Shown: positions 29,485 to 40,649, numbered from the stretch's first letter. The stretch: DNA of 64,000 nt from DASTFY01 sp963769115 (GCA_963769115.1 CAVYKN010000021.1:36934-100933); one strand, 5' to 3'. A program made the numbers and translations. Notes: generated by a model not told the origin, from the letters alone.

Positions 29485-29937
29485 GTGCGGGGCATCCCCT
29501 TCTCGATCCACCAGATCGCCGAGTACGCGCTCGGGCTGGGGCTCATCGCCCAGGCTGTGCAGGGCAGCCAGGCCATCGCACCGGTGCTGCTCGGGGCCGC
29601 CATCCTCGTCTCGGCGGCCGTCACGGAGGGACCGGTGGCCGGCTGGAAGGCCGTGTCCCGTCCGGTCCACCGCGTGGTCGACATCACGCTGGCTGTCGTG
29701 GCGTTGGTCCTGGCGTTCCTGCCGTGGACCAAGGCCGATCTGGCCAGCCGCGCCGTGTTGGTGGTCACCGCGGCACTGCTCGGGCTGCTCATCCTGCGCA
29801 GCGACTACACGCCCAAGGTCGTGCGCGAGCCGCGCAACCGGGGTGACGTGGCCGAGGACTTCGGACGTTCCGCGGGACGGATGGTCGGCCGGAGCGTCAA
29901 GGCCTACCGGGACCGGCGAACCGGGCCACCTGGCTGA
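29485..29937 (+). CDS. Small integral membrane protein, unknown function
   Basis: I do not recognise the family. The 150-aa product has hydrophobic segments at about residues 12-30 (YALGLGLIAQAVQGSQAIA), 33-47, 68-86 (ITLAVVALVLAFLP) and 92-110 (RAVLVVTAALLGLLILR). A basic, Arg-rich cytoplasmic tail of about 40 residues follows. GTG 29485 is chosen because it follows CAGACTG by a short spacer, as at the SCP2 gene. A tiny gene follows 21 nt later. Confidence 0.6.
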   Translation: MRGIPFSIHQIAEYALGLGLIAQAVQGSQAIAPVLLGAAILVSAAVTEGPVAGWKAVSRPVHRVVDITLAVVALVLAFLPWTKADLASRAVLVVTAALLGLLILRSDYTPKVVREPRNRGDVAEDFGRSAGRMVGRSVKAYRDRRTGPPG

Positions 29938-29945
29938 GCCGGCCT

Positions 29946-29958
29946 TAGCATGGCGCCC
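29946..29958 (+). promoter_or_regulatory. Leaderless -10 box of a 52-aa gene
   Basis: TAGCAT at 29946-29951 is 7 nt before ATG 29959. This selects the second ATG; an earlier in-frame ATG at 29950 lies inside the box. Confidence 0.5.
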
Positions 29959-30117
29959 ATGGAGACGCCTGTTCCCGACCCCGCGAAGCTGCTCGGCTAC
30001 TGGGAGGAGTGGGAGCGAGGGGACACACCGCCCGGCCGGGTGATGGCCAACCTGAAGACCGCGGGGATGCCCGAGCTGCTGCGCCAGCTGGCAGGGGCGG
30101 ACCGGCCGGCGGGGTGA
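29959..30117 (+). CDS. Small protein, unknown function
   Basis: This 52-aa product reads METPVPDPAKLLGYWEEWER, then GDTPPGRVMANLKTAGMPEL and ends LLRQLAGADRPAG. The helical amphipathic pattern, one clear start signal, and a four-base GTGA overlap with the following Nudix gene (GTG 30114) all argue for a real gene. I cannot assign a function. Confidence 0.7.
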   Translation: METPVPDPAKLLGYWEEWERGDTPPGRVMANLKTAGMPELLRQLAGADRPAG

Positions 30118-30814
30118 GCACCGGCGACCGCGGGCGGCGGGCAGGTCATCCCCCGCCCAGAGGGATGGCGGCCGGGCGGTCCGGCGCCGTGGACGGCGCC
30201 CCGCGACGGCGGCCCGTTCGCGCTGGACTCCGTGGTCGCGGCCGTCGCCGCCAGGACGCGGCTCGCGCGATCCGGCCCGTCCCGACCCGGACGACGCACC
30301 GCTGTTCCCGAACGCCCGACCGTCCGCCGTGCTGCTCGCGCTGCACGACGGCCCGCGGGGCGCGGAGGTGGTGCTCACCCGCCGCTCGCGCGACCTGCGC
30401 CGCCACCGCGGCGAGATCAGCTTCCCCGGGGGCCGCCTCGACGACGGGGAGACGCCCGAGGAGGGAGCCCTGCGGGAGGCCCACGAGGAGGTGGCGCTCG
30501 ATCCGGGTGCCGTCGAGCTGGTCGGCCGCCTGTCCACGCTGGCCACCGTGGTCAGCCTCAGCCACATCGTGCCCGTGGTCGGCCGGTTGCAGGGCCGTCC
30601 CGAGCTGCGCCCGGCGGCGGCCGAGGTGGAGCGCATCCTGCACGTGCCCCTCGTCGAGCTCACCGAGCCCGACGTGTTCAGGGAGGAGCACTGGGGCGAG
30701 GGTGCGCTGGAGCGGTCGATCTACTTCTTCGAGCTGGTCGACGAGACCATCTGGGGTGCGACGGCCCGCATCCTGGTCGAGCTCCTCTCGGTCGCGCTCG
30801 GCGTCATGCCATGA
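30114..30814 (+). CDS. CoA pyrophosphatase-like Nudix hydrolase (frameshifted N-terminus)
   Basis: The Nudix box is GGRLDDGETPEEGALREAHE followed by EVAL, with Ala where Gly is usual near the end. The preceding LTRRSRDLRRHRGEISFPGG is the extra motif of the NudL/CoA diphosphatase family, which cleaves coenzyme A. The N-terminal third needs repairs near 30,140, 30,230 and 30,290 to give VIPRPEGWRPGGPAPWTAPR and later DDAPLFPNARPSAVLLALHD. The GTG at 30114 overlaps the small gene before it, and the stop overlaps the next ATG. Confidence 0.85.
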
Positions 30815-31345
30815 GGCCGGCAATGACGCCTCCGGTGCTCGAGCAGGGGCCCTTCACGCTGCGCCTGCCGCGGGCGGAAGACGTGTCGTGGATCTTCCAC
30901 GCCTGCCAGGACCCGGAGATCCAGCGCTACACGATGGTCCCGGTCCCGTACCGCCCGGCCGATGCCGTGACCTGGGTGACGGACGCCGCGTACCCGGTGC
31001 GCGACCGGCGTCGCTCTCGACCTGATCGTGGCGAAGACCGAGACCGGCGAGCTGGTCGGGGCCGCCACCCTCCAGCTGGCGGACGGTGACGGCAGGGCCG
31101 AGCTCGGCTACTGGGTCGATCGCGACGCGCGACGCGAGGGAGTGGCGACGGCGGCGGTCGCGGCGCTCGAGCGCCACGGCGCCGACGAGCTCGGCATCCG
31201 GACGGCGCGGCTGCGCATCGCCGTCGACAACGTGGCGTCACGACAGTTGGCGCTCGCGCTCGGCTACGAGCTGGCCGGACCAGACGACGATCTCTGCAAG
31301 GGGCTGGAGACGGTCTCCTACGTCAAGTCGCTGGCCAGCTCCTGA
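30811..31345 (+). CDS. GNAT family N-acetyltransferase (one frameshift)
   Basis: The product begins at ATG 30811 (ATGA overlap with the Nudix gene) and reads PFTLRLPRAEDVSWIFHACQ. A break near 31,010 separates this from the acetyl-CoA core: AELGYWVDRDARREGVATAA and LRIAVDNVASRQLALALGYE. This arrangement resembles RimJ/RimL-type acetyltransferases. Corrected length is about 177 aa. It converges on the PLP decarboxylase gene and overlaps its end by 28 nt. Confidence 0.82.
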
Positions 31346-32732
31346 AGGAGCTGCCAACCGGCCTCCACGTGCCGGCGCTGCGTGAGCCGTCCGCCCACGG
31401 AGAAGCGCAGGAAGGATCGCCCGTCGACCGACGACCGGGTGAACAACGCCCGCCCGGTGGCGTTGGCGGCCTCGATGAGCGCGTCGGTGGCCTCGTTCCC
31501 GGCCTCGAGGGCCAGGCACACCAGGTTCAGCGGGTGAGGGGCGACGAGCACGAAGCGGTCATCCGCCTCCACCCAGCCGGCCAGCTCCTGGCTCCAGGCC
31601 ACGTGGTCGGCGATCATGGCCTGGATCGGCGCCACGCCGTCGGTGCGCAGGGTGAACCACAGCTTGAGCGATCGGAACCGCCGGCCGAGCGGGATCTGCC
31701 AGTCGCGGTAGTCGATCACCGCGCCCGCCTCGCCGGCCGCCGTGCGCAGGTACTCGGGCAGGATCGACAAAGCGGCCAGAAGGGCCGACCGGTCGGCCAC
31801 CCAGAACAGGTCGCAGTCGAAGTTGACGCCCATCCACTTGTGCGGGTTGGTGCAGTAGGAGTCGACGGCGTCCAGCCCGTCGTTGACCCACCGCAGCTCG
31901 GGCCGCAGCGCGGCGATCCCGCTCATGGCCGCGTCGACGTGGAGCCAGAGCCCTTCGCGCCGGGTGATGGCGGCCAGCGCGGGCACGGGGTCGAACGCGG
32001 TCGTCGAAGTCGTGCCCGCCGTCGCGCAGACGAAGAACGGCCGCCGGCCCGCGGCCCGGTCCTCGGCGATGGCGGCCTCCAAGGCCTCTGGTCGCATGGC
32101 GAACCGCTCGTCGTGGGCGACGATCCTGAGGTTCTCGCTGCCGATGCCGGCCACCCGGATCCCCTTCTCGATCGACGAGTGGGCCTGGGACGTCGCGTAC
32201 GCGACCAGATCGCCCGGCGCGCCGGAGCGGTTGCCGGCGCCGCCGGTCGTCCGCTCCCGGGCGGCCAGGATGGCGCACAGCGTGGCCTCGGAGGCCGAGC
32301 CCTGGATCACCCCGCCGCCGACGCCGCGTCGAGCGGAACCGGTCCGGCAGGCCGAGCAGGTCCACCATCCAGTCCATCATCAGCGTCTCGAGCTCGGTGC
32401 AGGCCGGGCTCGTCGCCCACGACATGCCGTTGACGCCCGAGCCCGGCCGCCGCGAGATCGCCCAGGATCGCCGGGTAGCTGGTGTTGGCCGGGAAGTAGG
32501 CGAAGAAGCTCGGATGCTGCCACTGGGTGAGGCCGGGCACGATCACCCGCTCGAGGTCGGCCAGCACGGCATCGAACGGCTCCGGCTCGGTCGGCGGGTG
32601 CGGGGGGAGCTGGCTGCGCACCCATCCGGGCTCGAACGGCGAGGCGACCGGATGCCGCTCGATGCCCTCCAGGTAGTCGGTGATCCAGTCGACCAGCGCG
32701 TAGCCCTGCTTGCGGAACTCCTCGGGCGTCAT
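31318..32732 (-). CDS. PLP-dependent aromatic-L-amino-acid-type decarboxylase (frameshifted)
   Basis: Group II PLP decarboxylase. The N-terminus MTPEEFRKQGYALVDWITDY is typical, followed by HPSFFAYFPANTSYPAILGD. After breaks near 32,440 and 32,335 come NGMSWATSPACTELETLMMD and IQGSASEATLCAILAARE. The cofactor lysine is in NPHKWMGVNFDCDLFW. LWLHVDAAMSG carries the PLP-ring Asp-Ala pair. Corrected length is about 471 aa. The substrate is probably an aromatic amino acid (inference). The upstream MFS gene runs into it in frame. Confidence 0.88.
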
Positions 32733-33950
32733 GCCGCCGAGCGTAACGAAGCGCTCCGAACCCGCCGGAGGGCGGACAGCGCGACGCACGGGCGCCGCGA
32801 TGCCGGTCACCACCAGCGTGGCCCCGAGGCCGACCAGCCCGAGCACCAGCGGCGCGACGAGGGCGCCGGCCACCTCGGCCCCCACCACGGCGGCGTCGAA
32901 CAGCCCGAAGACGCGGGCCACGAGGTGTTCCGGGGTGAGCTCGCGGATGCGGGTGATCATCATCACCTCGAACAGCGCGGCGGCCGCTCCGGTCACGACC
33001 AGCAGGGCGACCACGACGCCGGCCCTCGCCACCGGCGCGACCAGGACCAGTGGCCCGCCGGCCATGGCCAGGCTGACCGCCGCCGACCAGGTGGTGCGCC
33101 ATGCCGCCAGGCCCGCGCCGAGCACGGCCCCGCCGCCGAGCGCGGCGACCAGCAGGCCGGTCCCGGTCGAATCGCCGCCGAGCTGATCGGTCGCCATGGG
33201 GACCACGAGCACCGACACGGCCCCGCCCATGAGCGAGACGACGACGACGCTCAGCAGGCTGGCCCGCACGGCCGGCCGGTCGGCGACCAGCCGGACGCCT
33301 TGGGCGAGCCCGTCCACCAGGCCCTCGGAGTCGTCCGGCGACGTCTCGGCGCGGCCCAGACGGCGGGGGATGAAGACCGTGGCCACCGCCAGCACCACGG
33401 CGTTGACCAGCAGCACGACCGTCGCGGAGGTGGTCAGCAGCAGCGCGCCGCCGATGGCCGGTGCGGCCAGGTAGCCCCCGGTCTCGACCGTGCTGACGAT
33501 CGCGGTGGGCCGGGCGAGGTCGCCGCCGCGGGTGAGGTGCGGTAGGGAGGCCAGGGCGGCCGGGAAGCACGGCGTGCCGCAGGCGGTGAAGGCGAAGGAC
33601 AGCAGGATCAGGGTGGCGATCGCCGGCTGGAAGGCGACGGCGGCGGCGAGAACCACGGCCAGCAGGCTGCGGCTCAGGAGTGAGGCCAGGAACAGCGCTC
33701 GGCGATCGACCCGATCGGCGAGCGCCCCGGCGACCGGTGAGACGAGCAGGTAGGGCAGGAGCCGGGCGGCGGCCGCCAGGCCGACCCAGGCGACGGAGTC
33801 CGTGCGCTCGTGGACGACGACGAGGATCGCCACGGTGCTCATCGACTGGCCGATGGCGGACAGCCCGAAGCCGACGGTGAAGCGGGCGAGCGTGTCGCCC
33901 GCTCCTGCGGTCACCGTCCGCAAGTGCGTCGCTGTGGTCTGCCCCTCCAC
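32729..33950 (-). CDS. MFS transporter
   Basis: About 405 aa with roughly twelve hydrophobic segments. VGFGLSAIGQSMSTVAILVV opens it, and the loop GALADRVDRRALFLASLLSR is the MFS motif A between helices 2 and 3. SLLSVVVVSLMGGAVSVLVV starts the second half. It resembles drug exporters of the enterobactin exporter/EntS class. The reading frame passes without a stop into the decarboxylase. An ATGA overlap at 32729-32732 would end it after one correction. The pair may export an amine made by the decarboxylase (inference). Confidence 0.85.
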
Positions 33951-33986
33951 GACGGACCAGAGGGCACCTGCTCTGGCGCGGATACC

Positions 33987-34556
33987 TCAGGTGACGGATG
34001 ACCTCGTCAGCTTCCGGGCCAGCCGCACGAGGCGCAGGGTGCTGTCGTCGGCGTCGTCGGGCGGCGCGTCGAGCGGGAACCAGCGCAGGTCGGGCGACTC
34101 CTCGCTCGGGCGCTCGACCGCACCGGGCGGGGCGACCGCCAACCAGCGCACGTCGAGGTGGCGGTTGGGACGGCCCTTCGGGCACTCGAGCGGATGGATG
34201 TCGACGTCGACCGGTCCCGGCTGCAGCACCAGCCCGTCGATGCCACTCTCCTCGACCGCCTCCCGCCAGGCTGTCGCGGCGAGGTCCACGTCACCGTCCT
34301 CGCAGTGCCCGCCCAGCTGCAACCAACGTCGGATCTTCGGATGGAACGTGAACAGGGCCTGCCGGCGATCGGCGTCGACGACGAGCACGCTCCCGGTCAG
34401 GTGACCGGTCGGGCAGCTCCGCCACATGGCGTCTTCGTGGGTGGCCAGGTGCTCGAGGATCTGGCGGCGCAGCCCGTCCTGGGTGGGGTCGGGCGCGGGC
34501 CAGCCCTCGAGGAGCGCTGTGGCGCGGGCGTGGAGAGCGGCGGGCACGGCGGGCAC
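33987..34556 (-). CDS. Nudix hydrolase
   Basis: The 189-aa product has the Nudix box QLGGHCEDGDVDLAATAWRE followed by AVEESGI. An Asp replaces the first Glu of the consensus, but the metal-binding REAVEE core is intact. Strand motifs are VLVVDADRRQALFTFHPKIR and LDVRWLAVAPPG. GTG 34556 is selected because a TAGGCT box lies 8 nt upstream. It is divergent from an alpha/beta hydrolase with only 36 nt between starts. Substrate unknown. Confidence 0.8.
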   Translation of the reverse strand: MPAVPAALHARATALLEGWPAPDPTQDGLRRQILEHLATHEDAMWRSCPTGHLTGSVLVVDADRRQALFTFHPKIRRWLQLGGHCEDGDVDLAATAWREAVEESGIDGLVLQPGPVDVDIHPLECPKGRPNRHLDVRWLAVAPPGAVERPSEESPDLRWFPLDAPPDDADDSTLRLVRLARKLTRSSVT

Positions 34557-34564
34557 GGCGGCGC

Positions 34565-34592
34565 AGCCTACGAGCGGGGTACCGTCCGCCGC
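34565..34592. promoter_or_regulatory. Back-to-back leaderless -10 boxes
   Basis: On the minus strand TAGGCT (34570-34565) lies 8 nt before GTG 34556. On the plus strand TACCGT (34580-34585) lies 7 nt before GTG 34593. Both genes would be leaderless, and their polymerase sites must overlap. Confidence 0.55.
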
Positions 34593-35548
34593 GTGGCCCA
34601 GCACACCCAGGCAGACATCGATCCCGCCCGGTTCGTCACCCGGTTCGCCTCGCCCCGCGGCTTCCGCCAGGCCTACGTCCACGAGGGCATGGGCGGCGTG
34701 CCGCTCGTCTGCGTCCACGGCTGGCCGGAGACGAAGCGGATCTTCTGGCGGGTGATCGAGCCGCTCGCCGACGCCGGCTTCGAGGTGATCGTCCCCGACC
34801 TGCGGGGCTTCGGCGACAGCGAGCGTGGGGCCGACGGCTTCCACGACGTCCCCGCCCACAGCCGCGACCTCCACGCGCTCGTGCACGACGCACCTCGGCC
34901 ACGACGAGCGTCGTGCTGGTCGGCGGTGACCTCGGCGGGCCGGTGGTCCAGGACCTCGCGCTGCGGCTCCCGGACTGGGTCGACCGGATGGTGCTGTTCA
35001 ACTCGCCGCTGCCCTACGACAAGGAGCGGATGGCCGGGCTGCGCACCCGGCCGGCCGCCGAGGCGGCCGACTACTTCATCCGCCAGGGCACCGACGCCGA
35101 CGCGCTGGCCGCCGAGCTGGCCACGCCGGAGCAGCGCCGCCGCTACATCGCGACCTTCTACACGAGCCGCTTCTGGGCGCACCCGGGCGCGTTCGCACGA
35201 AGCGGTCGACTTCCACACCGAGCCGTTCGCCGACGGCGCCAAGCTGCGGGCCAGCTTCGGCGGCTACGAGAGCGTCTTCGACGCGGCGGCGCGCAGCGAG
35301 CCGCCGATGCTGGCGCGCAACGCCTGACGCCGACCCTGATCCTCTTCGGGCCGTGCGACCACGTCCTCTACCCGGACTTCGACCGCATGGCCGCCGTGGT
35401 CTTCGACGACCACGTCGGGCCGTTCCTGCTGCGCGACTGCGGCCACTTCGTGCCGTGGGAGGCGCCGCACGCGCTGGTCAGCGGGGTACGGATGATGGCC
35501 GCCGACCTGCTCGCCGCACGCCGTTCCGGCCCGCTGTCAAGGTCTTGA
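34593..35548 (+). CDS. Alpha/beta hydrolase, epoxide hydrolase-like (frameshifted)
   Basis: The oxyanion motif is VCVHGWPETKRIFW. The nucleophile elbow VLVGGDLGGPVVQDL has Asp, as in epoxide hydrolases and haloalkane dehalogenases, not Ser. The acid is in LILFGPCDHVLYPDF and the His in LRDCGHFVPWEAP. Repairs near 34,890, 35,200 and 35,328 give about 317 aa. The cap domain has FYTSRFWAHPGAFA. Without a clear pair of cap tyrosines I cannot decide between epoxide and haloalkane substrates. Confidence 0.85.
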
Positions 35549-35559
35549 TTTCGCGGGCC

Positions 35560-35780
35560 GAGGGTGCAGGCTCGGAGCACCAAGCAGTCGCCGGAAACCT
35601 CGGTTCCGGCCGGTTTGGAGGAGGTACGACCCGTGGTCACAGGCGTGAGCACCGAAGGGGAACTCCACCGGGCTGAAGCCGCGGCGACGCCGATGTGTCG
35701 CCGGCCACCGCTCACACCGGGTGCTCCCAACCTCGACCGGCACTGCACCGGATCAAGAGCACCTCCTGGACGCGATGGGT
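35560..35780. other. Non-coding stretch with competing base pairings
   Basis: Between the hydrolase stop and the next candidate gene (35549-35878) I see no convincing coding sequence. GGAGCACC (35574-35581), GAGCACC (35647-35653) and GAGCACC (35757-35763) can each pair with GGTGCTCC (35720-35727). GTGAGC (35645-35650) can instead pair with GCTCAC (35710-35715). GGAGGT (35620-35625), part of a strong ribosome binding site before GTG 35633, is complementary to ACCTCC (35761-35766). A CGGCGAC/GTCGCCG hairpin lies inside. The pattern looks like a cis-regulatory RNA; it matches no riboswitch consensus I know. Confidence 0.4.
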
Positions 35781-35878
35781 GGATCGACGATGCTGCGACG
35801 TCGCGGCACCTCATGACAAGCCCAATCGATGGCCTCGATCCGGCCGGGTGCGAGCTCGGGTCGAGGTCATCGACGTTT

Positions 35879-36189
35879 TCAGGGCGCCTGGCGGCTCGGC
35901 TCCTCTGGTGGCCGGCCCACAGCACCCGCCCGAAGATCACGGCTGATCCGGCGGCCATGATCCCGAACAGCGCCAGCTGCGCCCAGCCGCCGCGGTCGCC
36001 GGCCTCGGACGGCTCGTCGACCGCTGTTCGGCGCCGGGATCACCGAGCGGTCGCCCTGGTCGACGGGCAAGGTCGTGGTCGACTGCGCCGTCGCCGGCGC
36101 CGACCGGCGCCACGAGCCAGGGCGGCAGCCAGCGAGAGCGCGACGATGGCGCGACGGACCACCCGATCCACCGTAGACCTCGTTACCAT
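35879..36189 (-). CDS. Possible small membrane-anchored secreted protein (frameshifted)
   Basis: ATG 36189 on the minus strand opens MVTRSTVDRVVRRAIVALSL, then AAAL, a signal-peptide-like start. Other frames then carry LVAPVGAGDGAVDHDLA, DQGDRSVIPAPNS and GGWAQLALFGIMAAGSAVIF followed by GRVLWAGHQRSRAARR, a plausible C-terminal membrane helix with positive stop-transfer residues. At least two base corrections are needed. I cannot name a family. It is divergent from guaB3. Confidence 0.35.
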
Positions 36190-36195
36190 CGCTCC
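36184..36195 (+). promoter_or_regulatory. Leaderless -10 box of guaB3
   Basis: TACCAT at 36184-36189 is 6 nt before ATG 36196 and overlaps the start codon of the divergent small gene. Confidence 0.5.
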
Positions 36196-37366
36196 ATGGC
36201 TGAGGTCGAGATCGGCATGGGCAAGTCGGGCCGGCGGGCCTACGGGTTCGACGACATCGCCATCGTCCCGAGCCGGCGCACCCGCGACCCCGAGGACGTC
36301 GACATCTCCTGGGAGATCGACGCCTTCCGCTTCGAGCTGCCGCTCATGGCGCTCGGCCATGGACGGCGTCGTCTCGCCGGCCACCGCCATCGAGATCGGC
36401 CGGCTCGGCGGCGTCGGCGTGCTCAACCTCGAGGGCCTCTGGACCCGCTACGAGGACCCCGAGCCGCTGCTCGAGGAGATCGCCGAGCTCGACGCCGAGA
36501 AGGCCACCCGGCGGATGCAGGAGATCTACCAGCGAGCCGATCAAGCCCGAGCTGGTCACCGCGCGCATCCGCGAGATCCGGGACGCCGGCGTGGTGTCGT
36601 GCGCGTCGCGTCACGCCGCAGCGCACCGAGCAGCTGCTCGCCGGCCATCGTCGCAGGCCGAGCTCGACCTGCTCGTCATCCAGGGCACGGTCGTGTCGGC
36701 CGAGCACGTGTCCAAGACCGTCGAGCCGCTCAACCTCAAGCGTTCATCCGCGAGCTCGACATCCCGGTGATCGTCGGCGGCTGCGCCAGCTACCAGGCCG
36801 CCCTGCACCTCATGCGCACCGGCGCCGCCGGCGTGCTCGTCGGCGTCGGGCCCGGGCCACGCCTGCACCACCCGCGGCGTGCTCGGCATCGGCGTGCCCC
36901 AGGCCACCGCCATCGCCGACGCCCGGGCGGCCCGCATGCGCCACCTCGACGAGACCGGCGTCTACGTGCCACGTCATCGCCGACGGCGGCATGGCCACCG
37001 GCGGCGACATCGCCAAGGCCATCGTCTGCGGCGCCGACGCGGTGATGATCGGCTCGCCGCTGGCCGCCGCCGCCGAGGCGCCCGGCCGGGGCTACCACTG
37101 GGGCATGGCCACCTTCCACCCCACGCTGCCCCGCGGCGCCCGGGTGCGCACGCCAGGTCCGCGGCACGCTCGAGGAGATCCTCGTCGGCCCGGCCCACGA
37201 GAACGACGGCCGCATGAACCTCTTCGGCGCCCTGCGCACCTCGATGGCCACGTGCGGCTACGAGACGGTCAAGGAGTTCCAGAAGGCCGAGGTCATGGTC
37301 GCCCCGGCGCTGCAGACCGAGGGCAAGGCCCTCCAGCGGGCGCAGGGCGTCGGCATGGGCCACTGA
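36196..37366 (+). CDS. guaB3: GuaB3-type IMP dehydrogenase family protein (several frameshifts)
   Basis: The N-terminus reads GRRAYGFDDIAIVPSRRTRD, as in the actinobacterial GuaB3 group. There is no CBS-domain insertion. Motifs after repair are MDGVVSPATAIEIGRLGGVG, IPVIVGGCASYQAALHLMRT, the catalytic loop GVGPGHACTTRGVLGIGVPQ with its Cys, and VIADGGMATGGDIAKAIVCG. Breaks occur near 36,358, 36,540, 36,605, 36,645, 36,742, 36,855, 36,970 and 37,155. Corrected length is about 385 aa. GuaB3 proteins are often thought to act in purine interconversion; the exact activity here is not shown. guaA follows directly. Confidence 0.88.
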
Positions 37367-37370
37367 CGCG

Positions 37371-38920
<1,550 letters not shown>

Positions 38921-38924
<4 letters not shown>

Positions 38925-39978
38925 ACGTCGAGCCCGGCCACGAGGTGCGGGTCCCAGCCTGGCTGGCGGCGAACATCGCCGGAGCGACAGCGCCGTTCAC
39001 GTTCACGCTGATCGCCGGCGGCCGCTCCAACATGACCTTCACCGTGACCGATGCCGGTCGGGGATAGGTTCGTGCTGCGCCGACCCCCGCTCGGTCACCT
39101 CCTGCCCAGCGCCCACGACGTCGCCCGCGAGCACCGGCTCATGGACGCGCTGGCCGGCACCGACGCGGTGCCGGTGCCGAGGATGGTCGGGCTGTGCCAG
39201 GACCCGGCGGGGTCAACGGGCGTGACTTTCTACGTGATGGAGCACCTCGACGGCGTCGTGGTGCGTGACGGGCCGACACTCGGAACCGGACGATCGAGCC
39301 TGCGGCCCGGGGGACGATGAGCCGCTCGGGCTCGTCGCCACGCTCTGACTCGCTCCACCGTGTTCGACGTCGACGAGGTCGGCCTCGGCGACCTCGCCAG
39401 GCGGGACGGCTACGTCGAGCGCCGAGCTGAAGCGGTGGTCCGGCCAGTGGGAGCAGTCCAAGACGAGGGAGCTGCCTGCGATCGACCGGGTCCGCGACGC
39501 CCGCTACGCCGACCGCATGCCGGTCCAGGAGCGGGCCGCCATCGCCCACGGCGACTACCGCCTCTCGAACTGCATGATGGACCCCGCTCGGGCCGGTGCG
39601 CGGCGTGCTCGACCTGGAACGTTGCACCCTGGGCGACCCGATGGCCGACGTGGGACTGGCTGCTCGCCTACTGGTACGACCCGCGAGGGCGGCGGCGGTC
39701 ACGGCGGCCGGCACAACGACCCCACCGGCGCCGGGGGATTCCCGTCCTACGACGAGCTGCTCGAGCGGTACGCCGCCCGGACCGGCTTCGACCTCTCGGG
39801 CATCGAGTACTACGTGGCGTTCTCCTCGTGGCGGCTGGCCGTCATCAGCGAGGGCGTCTACGCCCGCTACCTCCACGGCGCCATGGCCGACGACGGCCTC
39901 GACCTGGGCACGTTCCGGCAGGCCACCGAGGAGCTGGCCGAGGGTGCCCTCGCCGCCGTGCGCCGGCTCGGCCGCTGA
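38921..39978 (+). CDS. APH/ACAD10-type phosphotransferase (frameshifted)
   Basis: Kinase-fold aminoglycoside-phosphotransferase superfamily. The start GTG 38921 overlaps guaA by four bases. N-lobe: LIAGGRSNMTFTVTDA and, after a break near 39,060, RFVLRRPPLGHLLPSAHDVA. The catalytic loop is IAHGDYRLSNCMMDP and the metal-binding Asp is in VLDLERCTLGDPMADV. C-lobe: YYVAFSSWRLAVISEGVYAR. Breaks lie near 39,060, 39,215, 39,300, 39,425, 39,595 and 39,650. The DYRLSNCM form resembles the phosphotransferases linked to acyl-CoA dehydrogenases rather than resistance enzymes. Confidence 0.82.
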
Positions 39979-39979
39979 G

Positions 39980-40649
39980 CCACGCGACGAGCGCCGGGTA
40001 CCAGTCCTCGGGGGCCGTTCCGAGCTCTGGATCAGCCCGAGGCTGCGGGCCATGACCGGATCGGTGGGCGCGTAGACGCCCGCGACGGACGCGGACGACT
40101 CGACCGTGGTCATGCTCGTGGCCGAGGGCATCGGCGAGGGCCTTGACCGGGGCCGAGCCCGTCAGCGGTGAAGCCGTGCAGGATGAGCAGCAGGTGCAGG
40201 TCGCGCAGGGCCAGTTCGCCATGCTGGTGCAGCAGCGACAGGCACACCCGGCGAAGGTGCCGCCCGAAGAGCGGGCGGGCATCGGTCGCCACCGGCGGTA
40301 GCGGCGCCTGATCGGGGCGCGGCGGGCGCCGAGCCCAGCCCGTCCGGGATCGCCGGCCAGAGGAGGTCGTGGACCGCCAGCGCCTCGCGGTCCGCCGCCT
40401 GCTTCCGTCGCATCCAATCGACCGACTCCCGGTCGAGCGCATCCAACGCGTCGACGGCGCGCTGCCGGCGGGCTTCGAGCATGTGCCGATCGATCCACGG
40501 CATGCCGATCGCCCACCGGGCGGGGGCATACGGATCGTCCTTGAGCCAGCGTGGCGTCGGTGGCAGGGCGCCGTGGGCCCGCGCGGTGGCCGGGCCGTCG
40601 AGCACGCGCACGAGGCACGAGGCGGGTCCGGGTGATAGGTGGCGCCCAT
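39980..40649 (-). CDS. Hypothetical protein with possible winged-helix C-terminus (frameshifted)
   Basis: I do not recognise a named family. ATG 40649 begins MGATYHPDPASCLVRVLDGP after one repair. A helical middle follows (WIDRHMLEARRQRAVDALDA, LDRESVDWMRRKQAADREAL). The C-terminal half reads LSLLHQHGELALRDLHLLLI, LHGFTADGLGPVKALADALG and GVYAPTDPVMARSLGL, which looks like a winged-helix segment. Three or more breaks are present. No stop is found before 39,845 in one frame, so the end near 39,980 is an estimate. Confidence 0.5.

Noticed and set aside
35616..35770. Cobalamin, glycine, SAM-IV or c-di-AMP riboswitch
   Set aside because: Fragments such as ACCGAAGGGG resemble pieces of known classes, but the diagnostic cores (for example the B12 box or the glycine CTCTCAGG) are absent.
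35564..37045. A 493-aa plus-strand frame
   Set aside because: Only the part after about 36,360 resembles a protein (GuaB3). The first 260 residues have no family character and overlap the non-coding stretch.
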